Assembly (NCBI RefSeq): GCF_000973725.1
Contig: NZ_CP009621.1
Location: forward strand, 620,001 to 684,000
Direction of reading: 5' to 3'
DNA length: 64,000 bases
Source of the DNA: Pontibacter korlensis
GTDB taxonomy: Bacteria; Bacteroidota; Bacteroidia; Cytophagales; Hymenobacteraceae
Shown here: positions 53,665 to 63,962 of the stretch, piece after piece
Position numbering within the stretch: position 1 is the first letter of the stretch
How the letters are laid out: every line of letters begins with the position of its first letter
Program-made: the position numbers and the translations under genes
Notes under the pieces: generated by a model
Told to the model about the DNA's origin: nothing
Databases searched by the model: none
What the model saw: only the letters and a program-made list of their open reading frames with translations

Positions 53665-54861
53665 ATGGTGCAAAATGCTGCCTATAATATACCCGGACAT
53701 TTCAACCCTGACAATTTGCAGGTAACATTCCGCAACAAAAGTGATTATGAAATGAGGCTGGCTTACTGGCTGTTTAGCATGATGGGCAAACCGGCCCTTG
53801 TGAAGGCTGGAGGTTTAGCTACTACCTGGGCCTTACGAATAGGACTACCGGTAAAAGGTCTTATCCGAAACACAGTGTACAGGCATTTTTGCGGTGGCGA
53901 AACAGTACACGAAGCAAAAGAAGTAGTGCAAAAGCTCTCCAGTGCATGCGTGCAAACAGTGCTGGACTATGCGGCCGAGGCTCAGGACACGGAAGATGGC
54001 TTTGATGCTGTGCACGATGAGGTGCTTCGCAACATACAACTTGCCCGCAGTACAGAAGGCCTCTCCTGCATTAGCGTGAAATTAACCGGTATCGGGCACA
54101 ACGCCATTTTAGAGAAGCTGCACCAAGGGCAAAAGTTAAGTTCTGATGAGAGGAAAGCCTTTACACAAACAGCGGTTCGCTTAGATAACATTTGCAAGGC
54201 TGCGGCTGAAGCAGGTGTTACTGTATACATTGATGCTGAAGAAAGCTGGCTGCAGCGCCCTATAGATGAGCTGGCCGAAGAAATGATGCGTAGGTACAAC
54301 AAGCAACGCGCAGTAGTTTTTAACACCCTCCAGATGTACCGCACTGACCGTGTTGCCTACTTGAAAAGTTGCCTAAAGCATTTTAAAAAAGAACCCGTGA
54401 CACTAGGCATCAAGATAGTGCGAGGCGCCTACATAGAAAAAGAGCAACAGCGAGCCAGAGAGCAAGGCTACCCTAGTCCTGTTTTCACAAAAAAAGAAGA
54501 TACTGATAGGAGCTTTAACAAAGCCATAGACCTATGCCTGGAGAACCTGCACCGCTTAGAGCTTTGTGCTGCTACCCACAACGAGAAAAGCATCAAATAC
54601 CTTACAGAGCGAATACAGCAAGATTCGATTAGTGACCACAAGCAGCGTATACACTTCTCGCAACTATATGGGATGAGCGACAACCTGACATTCAACTTGG
54701 CAGATGCGGGCTATAACACTTCGAAATACCTGCCTTACGGAGAAGTGGCTACGGCCATGCCTTACCTGCTTCGTCGAGCAGAAGAGAATACCTCCATTGC
54801 TGGTCAGATGGGCCGAGAGTTGGCACTATTGCAAATGGAGATGCACAGACGTAACTTATGA
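53665..54861 (+). CDS. Proline dehydrogenase
   Basis: A 398-residue flavin proline dehydrogenase (first step of proline to glutamate). The TIM-barrel blocks visible are SCISVKLTGIGH, VTVYIDAEESWLQRPIDE, VVFNTLQMYRTDRVAYL, LGIKIVRGAYIEKEQQRA, and FSQLYGMSDNLTFNLA followed by YLPYGEVATAMPYLLRRAEE. It is the mono-functional form; the P5C dehydrogenase is not fused and not in the window. Start ATG 53665. Confidence 0.94.
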   Translation: MVQNAAYNIPGHFNPDNLQVTFRNKSDYEMRLAYWLFSMMGKPALVKAGGLATTWALRIGLPVKGLIRNTVYRHFCGGETVHEAKEVVQKLSSACVQTVLDYAAEAQDTEDGFDAVHDEVLRNIQLARSTEGLSCISVKLTGIGHNAILEKLHQGQKLSSDERKAFTQTAVRLDNICKAAAEAGVTVYIDAEESWLQRPIDELAEEMMRRYNKQRAVVFNTLQMYRTDRVAYLKSCLKHFKKEPVTLGIKIVRGAYIEKEQQRAREQGYPSPVFTKKEDTDRSFNKAIDLCLENLHRLELCAATHNEKSIKYLTERIQQDSISDHKQRIHFSQLYGMSDNLTFNLADAGYNTSKYLPYGEVATAMPYLLRRAEENTSIAGQMGRELALLQMEMHRRNL

Positions 54862-54873
54862 TCATACTTAAGT

Positions 54874-54909
54874 AAAAAGAGCCGGAGCTGTACAGCTCCG
54901 GCTCTTTTT
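54874..54909. terminator. Perfect 36-base palindromic terminator
   Basis: The bases read as a perfect palindrome with A-run and T-run ends and no loop beyond the centre; it ends proline dehydrogenase (plus) and coxA (minus, stop 54921). Confidence 0.92.
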
Positions 54910-54920
54910 GTGTTCTACTC

Positions 54921-56741
54921 TTAATTTGCGTCATGCTCATAAGGCAGGTTCGATGAATGTGTCTTTGAAAAAGGAACCGTCTGTGGAATATAGTCTTCCG
55001 GTGATCCTGGTTTGCTGTAGTCGTAAGGCCATCTGTACACTACAGGCAGCGGACCTGGCCAGTTGCCATGTCCTGGCAGCACCGGTGTAGTCCACTCCAG
55101 CGTATTAGAATGCCATGGATTTGGTGAAGACCTGCGACCAAAGAAGATGCTGTAAATAAAGTTGAACAGGAAGATAAATTGAGCGGAGAATCCCAGAACA
55201 GCGGCAATACTGATAAAACTGTTCAGGTCTGCAAATATATTGAACGTCTCATAGCCTGTCCAGGCATAATATCTTCTTGGGAAACCAGCAATACCAATGT
55301 AGTGCATTGGCATGAAAATCAAGTATACAGATAGGAAAGTCAGCCAGAAGTGAACATAACCTAATTTTTCATCCATCATACGTCCGAACATCTTCGGGAA
55401 CCAGTGGTACACACCAGCAAACATGCCGAAGAACGCTGCAGCCCCCATCACCAGGTGGAAGTGCGCCACCACGAAGTAAGTATCGTGTAACTGGATGTCT
55501 AGAGAAGAGTTACCAAGTATAATACCTGTCAGACCTCCAGAGATAAATAGCGACACGAAGCCGATGGCAAACATCATGGCAGATGTAAACCGGATGTTCC
55601 CGCGCCAGAGCGTGGCCAGCCAGTTAAACACTTTCACTGCCGATGGCACCGCAATAATCAGCGTCAGGAACATGAATACAGACCCCAGGAACGGGTTCAT
55701 ACCCGTTACGAACATGTGGTGTGCCCATACTACAAATGACAGCACCGAGATACCTATCAACGAGCCGATCATGGCGCGGTAACCGAAGATAGGCTTCCTG
55801 GCATTAGTAGAAATTACCTCCGAAGTTATACCGAAAGATGGCATGATCACGATGTATACCTCTGGGTGACCCAGGAACCAGAACAAGTGCTGGAACAGAA
55901 TTGGGCTACCACCAGTATTGGCCAGTGCCTGTCCGGCAATATAGATGTCAGACAGGAAGAAGCTTGTACCAAAGCTACGGTCAAAGATCAGCAACAACGC
56001 TGCCGAGAAAAGTACAGGAAAAGCCAGTAGGCCCAGGATTGCTGTCAGGAAGAAGGCCCAGATCGTAAGCGGCAGCTTAGACATGGACATGCCATGTGTG
56101 CGCAGGTTAATTACAGTTGTTATATAATTTACCCCTCCCAGCAACTGCGAAACGATGAACAGGGCCATCGAGATCAACCACATAGTCATACCAGCTGCTG
56201 AGCCTTGTATCGCCTCAGGAAGGGCACTCAGTGGCGGATATACCGTCCAGCCACCTGCGGCAGGGCCTGTCTCCAGAAAGAGGGAGGTGAACATTACAAC
56301 ACTTGCCAGGAAGAACACCCAGAAAGAAAGCATGTTCATAAAACCGGAAGCCATATCACGGGCACCAATCTGCAGCGGAATCAGGAAGTTACTGAAGGTA
56401 CCGCTTAGCCCTGCCGTCAACACAAAGAAAATCATGATGGTACCATGCATGGTAACCAGCGCAAGGTAGAACTCAGGGTTAAGCTTTCCATTCTCTATCC
56501 AATCACCTAAAATAGGCTCCAGAAAAGTAAAGGTAGCCTCAGGCCAGCCTAACTGCATCCGGAAAAGGATAGACAATAAGCCTCCCACAAAAGCCCAAAA
56601 AATACCCATGAACAGGTACTGCTTGGCAATTACCTTGTGGTCCTGACTGAAGATGTACTTTTCGATAAAATTCTGATCGTGATGATGATCATGCTCGTCA
56701 TGAACATGATGCACCCCGGTGGTGATATCAGTACTGGCCAT
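54921..56741 (-). CDS. Cytochrome c oxidase subunit I (haem-copper oxidase)
   Basis: A 606-residue subunit I with 12 membrane helices. Metal-site motifs are HLFWFLGHPEVYIVIMPSFG (His-Tyr crosslink and the Glu of the A1 type), ISVLSFVVWAHHMFVTGMNP and HDTYFVVAHFHLVMGAAAFF. The N-terminus is His/Asp-rich (HHVHDEHDHHHDQ, about 11-24). It transfers electrons to oxygen and pumps protons. No subunit II, III or Act-complex gene lies next to it, which is unusual; it may be a second copy. Confidence 0.94.
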   Translation of the reverse strand: MASTDITTGVHHVHDEHDHHHDQNFIEKYIFSQDHKVIAKQYLFMGIFWAFVGGLLSILFRMQLGWPEATFTFLEPILGDWIENGKLNPEFYLALVTMHGTIMIFFVLTAGLSGTFSNFLIPLQIGARDMASGFMNMLSFWVFFLASVVMFTSLFLETGPAAGGWTVYPPLSALPEAIQGSAAGMTMWLISMALFIVSQLLGGVNYITTVINLRTHGMSMSKLPLTIWAFFLTAILGLLAFPVLFSAALLLIFDRSFGTSFFLSDIYIAGQALANTGGSPILFQHLFWFLGHPEVYIVIMPSFGITSEVISTNARKPIFGYRAMIGSLIGISVLSFVVWAHHMFVTGMNPFLGSVFMFLTLIIAVPSAVKVFNWLATLWRGNIRFTSAMMFAIGFVSLFISGGLTGIILGNSSLDIQLHDTYFVVAHFHLVMGAAAFFGMFAGVYHWFPKMFGRMMDEKLGYVHFWLTFLSVYLIFMPMHYIGIAGFPRRYYAWTGYETFNIFADLNSFISIAAVLGFSAQFIFLFNFIYSIFFGRRSSPNPWHSNTLEWTTPVLPGHGNWPGPLPVVYRWPYDYSKPGSPEDYIPQTVPFSKTHSSNLPYEHDAN

Positions 56742-57002
56742 AGGCTGATAATATTATATAATACAAAAGTTTTCCACCTACTATAGCGTAGCACGGTGCG
56801 GGTTTGCTACTAAACCATACATACTCCGAAACCGGCACAAAAGATGTAATTTTCGATGTTAAAATTTCAGTACCAGGTGATTACAACCTTACATAGCCTG
56901 AGCTCATAAGTATACTCAAGCACTTTTTACGCCTGCAAATAAATCTTACCAGTCTTAGGTAAGTAATGAGGGTAAAGCAGCTCTTTAGCCCCTGTAAATA
57001 AC

Positions 57003-57042
57003 AAATCCGCACGCCCAACTCTAAGGTCAGGCATGCGGATTT
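57003..57042 (-). terminator. Possible terminator of the symporter gene
   Basis: Nine-base perfect arms AAATCCGCA (57003-57011) and TGCGGATTT (57034-57042) with further pairing inside. The T-tract on the minus strand is weak. The rest of 56742-57110 holds no gene. Confidence 0.5.
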
Positions 57043-57110
57043 AAAGTTTATAAGTTTAGTAGTTGTGGATAGGTGAGGTAAAATCTACTCCTAGCTGCAA
57101 CCCTAATGCT

Positions 57111-58685
57111 CTACCAGAAAATAATGTACATAGCTGCCAGCACAAACACAATGGCTGTTGCCGCAACGTTGAAGATACCATCCGTTCTGAAAAGCCCCTT
57201 CTCTATCTGTACAGTGCTATCAGGATATTTACCCTTGCTGTTTTCCCACAACGTGTAGCCAACTACCAGTGTAGACAGCAGCAGGAACACAAGTCCCATT
57301 TGGTCCAGGAACGGCATTTCCGGGAAAGAAAGGTCGATGATGATACTAAATGGCACAGACGCGATAGCGGCAGCAAGAGCGGCGTTAGAGGTAGTTCTCT
57401 TCCAGAACAGACCGAACAGGAACAGTACCACAATACCCGGGCTTACATAGCCAGTGTACTTCTGAATAAACTGGAACACCTGCTCCTCTCCACCCAGTAG
57501 TGGCTCAGCCACCAGCACAGCAACGATGATAGCAAACAAGCTCACCAGTCGGCCAGTTAGTACCATCTGATTTTCTGTAGCATCTTTCTTCAGGTGTGCT
57601 TTGTAGATGTCCATCGTGAAGATGGTAGCTGTAGAGTTCATCATAGAGCTCAGCGAGGACAAGGCAGCAGCAATCAGAGCAGCAAAAGCCAGACCTTTCA
57701 TACCTGTAGGCACCAGGTTACCAAGCAACCAAGGATAAGCCTCGTCATATCTGCTGATGTCTGCATTAAGTGCAAAGGCTGCTATACCAGGTATAACTAC
57801 TACTAACGGAATCAACAGTTTCAGGAAGGCTGCAAACACAAGACCCCACTGCACCTCTTTTACACTTTTAGCAGCCAGCGCACGCTGTACAATGTACTGG
57901 TTAAAGCCCCAGTAGCTGATGTTGGCTATCCAAAGACCACCTACCAGTACGCTTATGCCCGGCAAATCTTTGTAGAATGGATTGTCTTCAGACAGAATCA
58001 TGTCGAATTTCTCCGGCGCCTGCTCAAACAACATTCCCATACCTTGGACAGGACCAGCCCCGCCACTCACAGCATCCAGCGCAAGGTAAGTCGTTACCAA
58101 GCCACCCATGATCAGGAATATTACCTGGATAACGTCTGTCCAGGCAACAGCCTTAAGACCACCGTAAATGGAGTAAGATACCGCTACCACTGCAAGGCCA
58201 ATAGTGGCATAAGTAGTGCTAATGCCCAGCACCACGCTCAGTGCCAGTGCAGACAAGTATAGCACCGACGTCAGGTTTACGAAGATGTACAGCATGATCC
58301 AGAAAATGGCCAAACTGGTACGAATACGGTCATCGTAACGCAGCTTCAGGAACTGAGGCATCGTGAAGATCCCCTCCTTGATATAGATCGGGAGAAAATA
58401 CTTGGCCACTAAAATAAGCGTGGCTGCCGCCATAAACTCGTAGCTCGCAATACCAAGGCCTATTGCGAAGCCGGAGCCCGACATACCGATAAACTGCTCT
58501 GCCGAAATGTTGGAGGCAATAAGCGATGCACCAATAGCCCACCACGGCAATGATTTACTGGCAAGGAAGTAATCGGTGGAGTTCTTAGTATGTCCCTTTT
58601 TCTCGCGGGATACCCAGATACCAACAACGATTATGAGTAGGCAGTAGCCTATAAAGACAATAAAGTCGAGTGTAGAAAAATTCAT
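57111..58685 (-). CDS. Sodium/sugar symporter (SSS family, SglT-like)
   Basis: A 524-residue solute:sodium symporter with about 13-14 membrane helices. SGSGFAIGLGIASYEFMAAA, VGGLWIANISYWGFNQYIVQ and NSTATIFTMDIYKAHLKK are typical of sugar members (SglT/vSGLT). It most likely imports galactose or glucose with sodium, since galT, galK and a beta-galactosidase-type lipoprotein precede it on the same strand. Confidence 0.92.
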   Translation of the reverse strand: MNFSTLDFIVFIGYCLLIIVVGIWVSREKKGHTKNSTDYFLASKSLPWWAIGASLIASNISAEQFIGMSGSGFAIGLGIASYEFMAAATLILVAKYFLPIYIKEGIFTMPQFLKLRYDDRIRTSLAIFWIMLYIFVNLTSVLYLSALALSVVLGISTTYATIGLAVVAVSYSIYGGLKAVAWTDVIQVIFLIMGGLVTTYLALDAVSGGAGPVQGMGMLFEQAPEKFDMILSEDNPFYKDLPGISVLVGGLWIANISYWGFNQYIVQRALAAKSVKEVQWGLVFAAFLKLLIPLVVVIPGIAAFALNADISRYDEAYPWLLGNLVPTGMKGLAFAALIAAALSSLSSMMNSTATIFTMDIYKAHLKKDATENQMVLTGRLVSLFAIIVAVLVAEPLLGGEEQVFQFIQKYTGYVSPGIVVLFLFGLFWKRTTSNAALAAAIASVPFSIIIDLSFPEMPFLDQMGLVFLLLSTLVVGYTLWENSKGKYPDSTVQIEKGLFRTDGIFNVAATAIVFVLAAMYIIFW

Positions 58686-58843
58686 CGAATCTTAGTTTTA
58701 GCTAACTAATATATGAGATTAGATCTAAATATTTAAAATATGATATTGATTTTATCAAACTTATCATTTACTTAACCGGCATAATAAGCCAGAAGCCTCC
58801 TTACTAGCTTTTGTTGGCAGTAAAGAGGCTTTCATTGGCATAT

Positions 58844-59872
58844 CTAGCCTATCAGGTTTTTGAGCATAGTAGCGGCAGATTCCGGCGTTATGTCGCGCTG
58901 CGGATTTGCCATCATTTCATACCCTACCATAAATTTCTTAACAGAAGCGGAACGCAACAGTGGTGGGTAGAAGTGCATATGAAAGTGCCAGCCCGGGTAG
59001 TCCTGTCCGTCTGTCGGGCTTTGGTGTATACCTGAAGAGTACGGGAACGACACTCCAAACACACGGTCATAAGCTGCAGTCACATTTTTAATGATCTGGC
59101 TGAAGGCAGTTTTCTCCTCATCGCCCATCTGACCGATATGCTGATAATGACGCTTGCTGATAAGGATGGTTTCGAAAGGCCAGACAGCCCAGAAAGGCAC
59201 CACTGCCGCAAAATGCTCGTTTTCCACTACTACCCGCTCACGCTCCTTAAGCTCCAGGTCCAGGTAATCCTGCAGAAGGCTACGCTGGTATTTCTCAAAG
59301 TATAAGCTTTGTTGCGTTGTTTCCTTGGCAGGTTCAACAGGTACAGTGCTCTGTGCCCAAATCTGTCCGTGCGGGTGCGGGTTGCTGCAGCCCATTACAC
59401 TTCCCTTGTTCTCGAAAATCTGCACGTAGTTGATAAAGTCACGGCGGCCCAGTTCCTCATACTCCCGCTGCCATAGGTCTACCACCTTGCGAATATCGCC
59501 CACTTCCATGTCTGCCAACGTGAGGTCGTGGCGGGGAGAGAAGCAGATTACCCTGCAAATGCCGCGCTCACTTTCAGCCCTGATCAGTTCGCCTTTAACA
59601 AAGGCTCCTTCTGGTGCTCCTTCCTGCAGGGCTCCAAAGTCGTTATCAAACACATAGGTGGATTCGTATGCCGGGTTCTGCTCACCGTTAGCCCTGGTAT
59701 TTGTAGGACACAGGTAGCAGCCAGGATCGTAGTCAGGACGGTTGTCACGGCTTACTTCCTCCTGCTGCCCCTGCCATGGGCGCTTGGCTCGGTGCGGTGA
59801 CACTAACACCCACTCTCCTGTTAAGGGATTGTACCTTCTGTGCGGATGTTCAGCTAAATCAAAATTTGACAT
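58844..59872 (-). CDS. galT: UDP-glucose:hexose-1-phosphate uridylyltransferase
   Basis: A 342-residue GalT of the Leloir pathway, swapping UMP between UDP-glucose and galactose-1-phosphate. The catalytic His-Pro-His is in [14 protein letters not shown], a zinc-site pair is in [15 protein letters not shown], and [20 protein letters not shown] opens the protein. It follows galK by 39 bases on the same strand. Confidence 0.96.
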   Translation of the reverse strand: MSNFDLAEHPHRRYNPLTGEWVLVSPHRAKRPWQGQQEEVSRDNRPDYDPGCYLCPTNTRANGEQNPAYESTYVFDNDFGALQEGAPEGAFVKGELIRAESERGICRVICFSPRHDLTLADMEVGDIRKVVDLWQREYEELGRRDFINYVQIFENKGSVMGCSNPHPHGQIWAQSTVPVEPAKETTQQSLYFEKYQRSLLQDYLDLELKERERVVVENEHFAAVVPFWAVWPFETILISKRHYQHIGQMGDEEKTAFSQIIKNVTAAYDRVFGVSFPYSSGIHQSPTDGQDYPGWHFHMHFYPPLLRSASVKKFMVGYEMMANPQRDITPESAATMLKNLIG

Positions 59873-59911
59873 TCGTATTCGTTATTCTTTAAGTTTTGCC
59901 TGTGCAGGCAC

Positions 59912-61081
59912 TTATGCATTAATTGTATGGCCGCTCTCTGCCAGACTGCTTCCGTTTACGATTTCAGCAATATAGGTTTTGAGGGAAATACCGAACTGCT
60001 GCTGATAAGCCTCCTCCATCTGCTTTATAAACGTATCCAGCGCATCCAGTTTAACGATGTTGATAGTACAGCCACCGAAGCCCCCTCCCATCATGCGTGC
60101 ACCTAATACAGCATCCATCTCCCTGGCCTGGTCAACCAGGAAGTCCAGTTCTGGGCAGCTTACCTCGTAGTTGTGTTGCAAGCCACGGTGCGATGCGTAC
60201 ATCTTCTCGCCAAAGGTCTGCATGTCACCTTTTTCCAGTGCCCGACAAGCTTCCTCCACGCGGTTATTCTCATTCACCACGTAAATACAGCGCTTGTATA
60301 CTATAGGGTCAAACTCCTCCTGGTGCTGCTCCAGCATCGCCACTTTCACATCGCGAAGGCTTTTCACCTCAGGGTAATGTTTCTGCAACAGGGCTACACC
60401 TGCCTCGCACTCCTGGCGGCGGGTATTGTACTCCGACGAGGCCAGGTTATGCTTTACCTGCGTGTCGCACAGCACAATGCGGTAGTCGGCCATATCGAGG
60501 TGGTAATAGGCATAGTCAAGCGTGCGACAGTCCAGTTTGACAGCATGGTTCTGCTTACCAAACATACTTGCAAACTGGTCCATGATGCCACACTTTACAC
60601 CAGCATACTCGTGCTCGGCTATCTGCGCCATCTTCACCATATCAAATTTAGCTATATCGTATCCGAAGATGTGATTCAGCGCATAAGCCAGGCCACACTC
60701 CACCGCAGCCGACGAAGATAAACCTGCCCCGATCGGAATATTGCCACCGTATACTAAGTCAAACCCTTTTACTTCGTAATTAGCTTTTTGCAGTTGCGCT
60801 ATTACACCCAACAGGTAGTTGGCCCAGCTTTTGTCGGAGCGCTGTACCTGGCTCAGTTCAAACTCTGCCTCCTGCTGTAGATCATAAGCATAGGCTCTAA
60901 AGGTGTTGGTGTTATTCGGCGCCACAGCAAAGTATATTTCTTTGTTAATGGCGGCTGGAAGCACAAAGCCATCGTTGTAGTCTGTATGCTCACCTATCAG
61001 GTTTACCCTTCCCGGAGATCTTACCACCACTGGTTTCTGTTGGTAGCGGGTCTCGAATGTATTTATAATCTCTTGTAACAT
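59912..61081 (-). CDS. galK: Galactokinase
   Basis: A 389-residue GHMP-family galactokinase. The signature PGRVNLIGEHTDYNDGFVLP (about 22-41), the P-loop-like PIGAGLSSSAAVECG, and the C-terminal MMGGGFGGCTINIV are all present. It phosphorylates galactose at C1. Located between the GH2 lipoprotein gene and galT. Confidence 0.97.
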   Translation of the reverse strand: MLQEIINTFETRYQQKPVVVRSPGRVNLIGEHTDYNDGFVLPAAINKEIYFAVAPNNTNTFRAYAYDLQQEAEFELSQVQRSDKSWANYLLGVIAQLQKANYEVKGFDLVYGGNIPIGAGLSSSAAVECGLAYALNHIFGYDIAKFDMVKMAQIAEHEYAGVKCGIMDQFASMFGKQNHAVKLDCRTLDYAYYHLDMADYRIVLCDTQVKHNLASSEYNTRRQECEAGVALLQKHYPEVKSLRDVKVAMLEQHQEEFDPIVYKRCIYVVNENNRVEEACRALEKGDMQTFGEKMYASHRGLQHNYEVSCPELDFLVDQAREMDAVLGARMMGGGFGGCTINIVKLDALDTFIKQMEEAYQQQFGISLKTYIAEIVNGSSLAESGHTINA

Positions 61082-61145
61082 TTTATGTATTTGTTCCTCC
61101 CTCTGTAGTGGAGTGTATGGCTATTATTATCTGTTAATTTTGATC

Positions 61146-63575
61146 TTATTTATTCACTCCAACAGCCTCTAAAGTATAAATTCCGGCCTCCAGTCCCTTG
61201 GCTTTTGCTTGTATTCTGATGGTTCCTGCTTGTTTACCTGCTTTTACAAGTATGGCTGCTATACCTGCTTCTGCTTTCACCGTTTTGGCTCCTACAATCT
61301 CAGCATCACCTTCAACAGTGAAAGTTACAGGTGTAGTAGCATCAGGCACAAGAGTACCGCTTGCATCGGTAACGTTAGCATACACAAACACCACATCGTT
61401 TACACCAGCCTGCAATTTCTTGCCGCTGTAGTCTGCCCATAGCTCTAGCTTCGCCTGCTTCTCAGGCGTCCGCCGCTCTGCCTGTGCCACTTTCTTGTTG
61501 TCTACATAAGCGATGGCTATTAGGCTACCAGGTGAGTATTGAGGAACATTGAAAGTAAAAGGAGGATGGTTCAGATGTGTAGAATTAGCATCCTTACCCG
61601 GCCTTTGACGGGCAATTACCTTTCCGTTTAGCTGTAGTTCTACTTCCTGGGCATTGCTGTACACTTTCACGGTGGTGGCAGCAGGGTCGTTCCAGTAGTC
61701 GGCAATAAATACCATAGGCTTGTGGAAAGTAGCCTGCGCATCTAAATCTGGACCTGCCTGGCTTCGGTAGAAGTAGTATGCAAATTTCGGAAGTCGCACG
61801 ATATCCATAATGCCAGATGCCTCAATATCGTCTGCATAACCACGTTTGTAGTCAAACATCAGCCAATTGGCGTCTCCTACCGCTGGCCCTTGTAGGTTGC
61901 TGTTGTGTGCCTCCTGATAGTTCAGCGCCTGCTGTAGTAGTCGCTTCTGTCCAAAGCCACGCAGCTGCCTGGAGGTTCTCTCCTCCTCCTTCAGGTTGGC
62001 AAACTCTTTTTGGTTGAAGCCGGCGTTCTGCGCATAATATTCCCAATCGCCATATTCTGCTATAAACAGCGGCTTGTCTTTGCTGTACTTGTTCCAGTAA
62101 TCAGGAGCCTTTCCATGTTGGCGGGCAGGTATGAACACATCATACACCTCGTCTAGCCAGCCGCAAGTGTACACGTTGTTAAATGGCAGCTCCTCATGCA
62201 CAGCCTTATGCGCACGCTGCATAAATTCTGCCGTCATGCCTGACTCATTCAGCGAGGCTTCCCACAGCACTACAGAAGTATAGTTTCTGTCGCGGCGCAC
62301 CATATCGCGCACATCCTGTATTACGTTATCCTGAAACTCCTCATCCCCAAAAAACTGCCAGCCCGGTATGGCATCCATTACCAACAGGCCCAGCTCGTCG
62401 CAAGCCCTCATGAAAGCAGGCGACTGTGGGTAGTGCGATAAGCGCACAAAGTTGAAGCCTGCTTCTTTTATTTTCCAGGCATCGCGGTAGTTGGCGTTGT
62501 CAGAGAGGGCATAGCCGATGTAAGGATACTCCTGATGGCGGTTAGTGCCGCGCAAAAACAGCTTTTGGCCGTTCAGGTAAAAGCCGTCTTTAGCAAAGCG
62601 GAAGGTTTTCACACCGGTTCTGATGCTTTGCTTATCAATCACCTGCCCGTCCTGCAGTAGCTCTACAACCAACGTATAAAGGTATGGCTCATCTGGTGAC
62701 CACAGCTTTGGGTTGGAGATATTTATATTTTGCTTGAATGTCCCATACTCTCCCGGTTGCACAGTAACAGCCTCAGAAAGGGCCTCCCCTACTTTGTTTC
62801 CGCTGCTGTCTGCCAGAGAAACTCTTACCTGCGCCTCACGCTGTTTAGCATGGTCATTCTTTACTTCTGTCTGCACCTGTAGCGTAGCGGCTTGCTTGCT
62901 CACATTCTCGTAACGCAGCAGCACACCTCCACCTGCCACACGGTTAGCCGCTACAGCATCAGAAATATGCAGCTTATCCTTTGTAATGAGGAATACATTA
63001 CGGTAGATGCCGCTGTAGTAGTTAAAGTCGAGGTCGGCGAGTGGTTTGCCTGGGGCTATCTTGGGGTTATCCTCATTATTCAGCTTCACCAGCACCTCGT
63101 TCTGCTCGCCATACTTTGCCTGGTCTGAGATATTCACATAGAAAGGCAGATAACCTCCCAGGTGCCGGAAAATGTGCTTGCCGTTCAGGTACACATCTGC
63201 CACTTGCATAGCCGCCTCAACTTTAAGGGCGATGTGCTTTCCCTTATCAGCTGCCGGTACGCCGAATGACTTGCGGTAAAAGGCTGTTCCCTGCCACTGT
63301 TGCTCTGTCTTTTCGATAGGCTCTAAACGTGCTGTGTGTGGCAGCGACACTTGCTCCCAAGCAAGTCCTTGTGGCTGGCTAGAAAAAACAGCGACGGAAT
63401 CCACATCCCGCACAAATTCCCAGCCCTCGTTAAAGTTTTGAACTGATTCGGTACTAGTGGCACGCTCTCCTGAGTTGCCCTCCATTGTAGTTGTACAGCT
63501 TGTGCTAAGTAAGATGCAGCACAAAGGCAAAAGAATAAATTGTAAGAAGCTTTGATTGTATTTATTGCGTATCAC
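61146..63575 (-). CDS. GH2 glycoside hydrolase lipoprotein (beta-galactosidase type)
   Basis: An 809-residue exported GH2 enzyme. A GTG start and lipobox (LLSTSCTTT, Cys27) make it a lipoprotein. Jelly-roll (about 60-200), Ig-like and TIM-barrel domains follow; the acid/base is Glu444 (ASLNESGM) and the nucleophile Glu507 (FIAEYGDW). C-terminal Ig-like and invasin-like domains (about 620-809, DUF4982 style) follow. It may cut beta-galactosides, giving galactose for SglT, galK and galT, but GH2 also covers beta-glucuronidases and mannosidases. It opens the gene cluster. Confidence 0.9.
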   Translation of the reverse strand: MIRNKYNQSFLQFILLPLCCILLSTSCTTTMEGNSGERATSTESVQNFNEGWEFVRDVDSVAVFSSQPQGLAWEQVSLPHTARLEPIEKTEQQWQGTAFYRKSFGVPAADKGKHIALKVEAAMQVADVYLNGKHIFRHLGGYLPFYVNISDQAKYGEQNEVLVKLNNEDNPKIAPGKPLADLDFNYYSGIYRNVFLITKDKLHISDAVAANRVAGGGVLLRYENVSKQAATLQVQTEVKNDHAKQREAQVRVSLADSSGNKVGEALSEAVTVQPGEYGTFKQNINISNPKLWSPDEPYLYTLVVELLQDGQVIDKQSIRTGVKTFRFAKDGFYLNGQKLFLRGTNRHQEYPYIGYALSDNANYRDAWKIKEAGFNFVRLSHYPQSPAFMRACDELGLLVMDAIPGWQFFGDEEFQDNVIQDVRDMVRRDRNYTSVVLWEASLNESGMTAEFMQRAHKAVHEELPFNNVYTCGWLDEVYDVFIPARQHGKAPDYWNKYSKDKPLFIAEYGDWEYYAQNAGFNQKEFANLKEEERTSRQLRGFGQKRLLQQALNYQEAHNSNLQGPAVGDANWLMFDYKRGYADDIEASGIMDIVRLPKFAYYFYRSQAGPDLDAQATFHKPMVFIADYWNDPAATTVKVYSNAQEVELQLNGKVIARQRPGKDANSTHLNHPPFTFNVPQYSPGSLIAIAYVDNKKVAQAERRTPEKQAKLELWADYSGKKLQAGVNDVVFVYANVTDASGTLVPDATTPVTFTVEGDAEIVGAKTVKAEAGIAAILVKAGKQAGTIRIQAKAKGLEAGIYTLEAVGVNK

Positions 63576-63962
63576 AGTGTTAGTTTTTATCTGTAACCTT
63601 TGATATACAGCTAGAGCCCACGGTAGCCATTCGTACTGCCGTACTTTTAAACTCTAGAGAAATCCTAATAACAGTAAATGTAGCAAATATTTTACTTAGC
63701 TAGCTGTACGACAACTTTTGTGAATAAAGACCTTTGCGATATACTTTATCTGCTAAATTAATTGCTACCATACGAATATAAAGTAGCTCTGGCCGGAAGA
63801 TGTTTAGGCTTGATATTCGACAAGAGTTGCAACATCATGTTAATAAGCCTGTTGTGAAGAATTAGCTATTTTAAAGAAAGATGCATCGTGCCAATGTAGC
63901 TAAGAAGCATCCAGATTATTACTTCAAGGTCTCTTCATACTGAACACTGTTCTCAGCAAAAG
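63576..63962. other. Upstream region of the galactoside cluster
   Basis: About 390 bases, AT-rich, with no convincing gene. It should contain the promoter of the GH2-galK-galT-symporter cluster; no exact TAnnTTTG on the minus strand was found. Confidence 0.4.

Noticed and set aside
63663..63740. Possible -33/-7 promoter for the GH2 cluster
   Set aside because: No exact TAnnTTTG on the minus strand with the expected spacing; only loose matches in AT-rich sequence.
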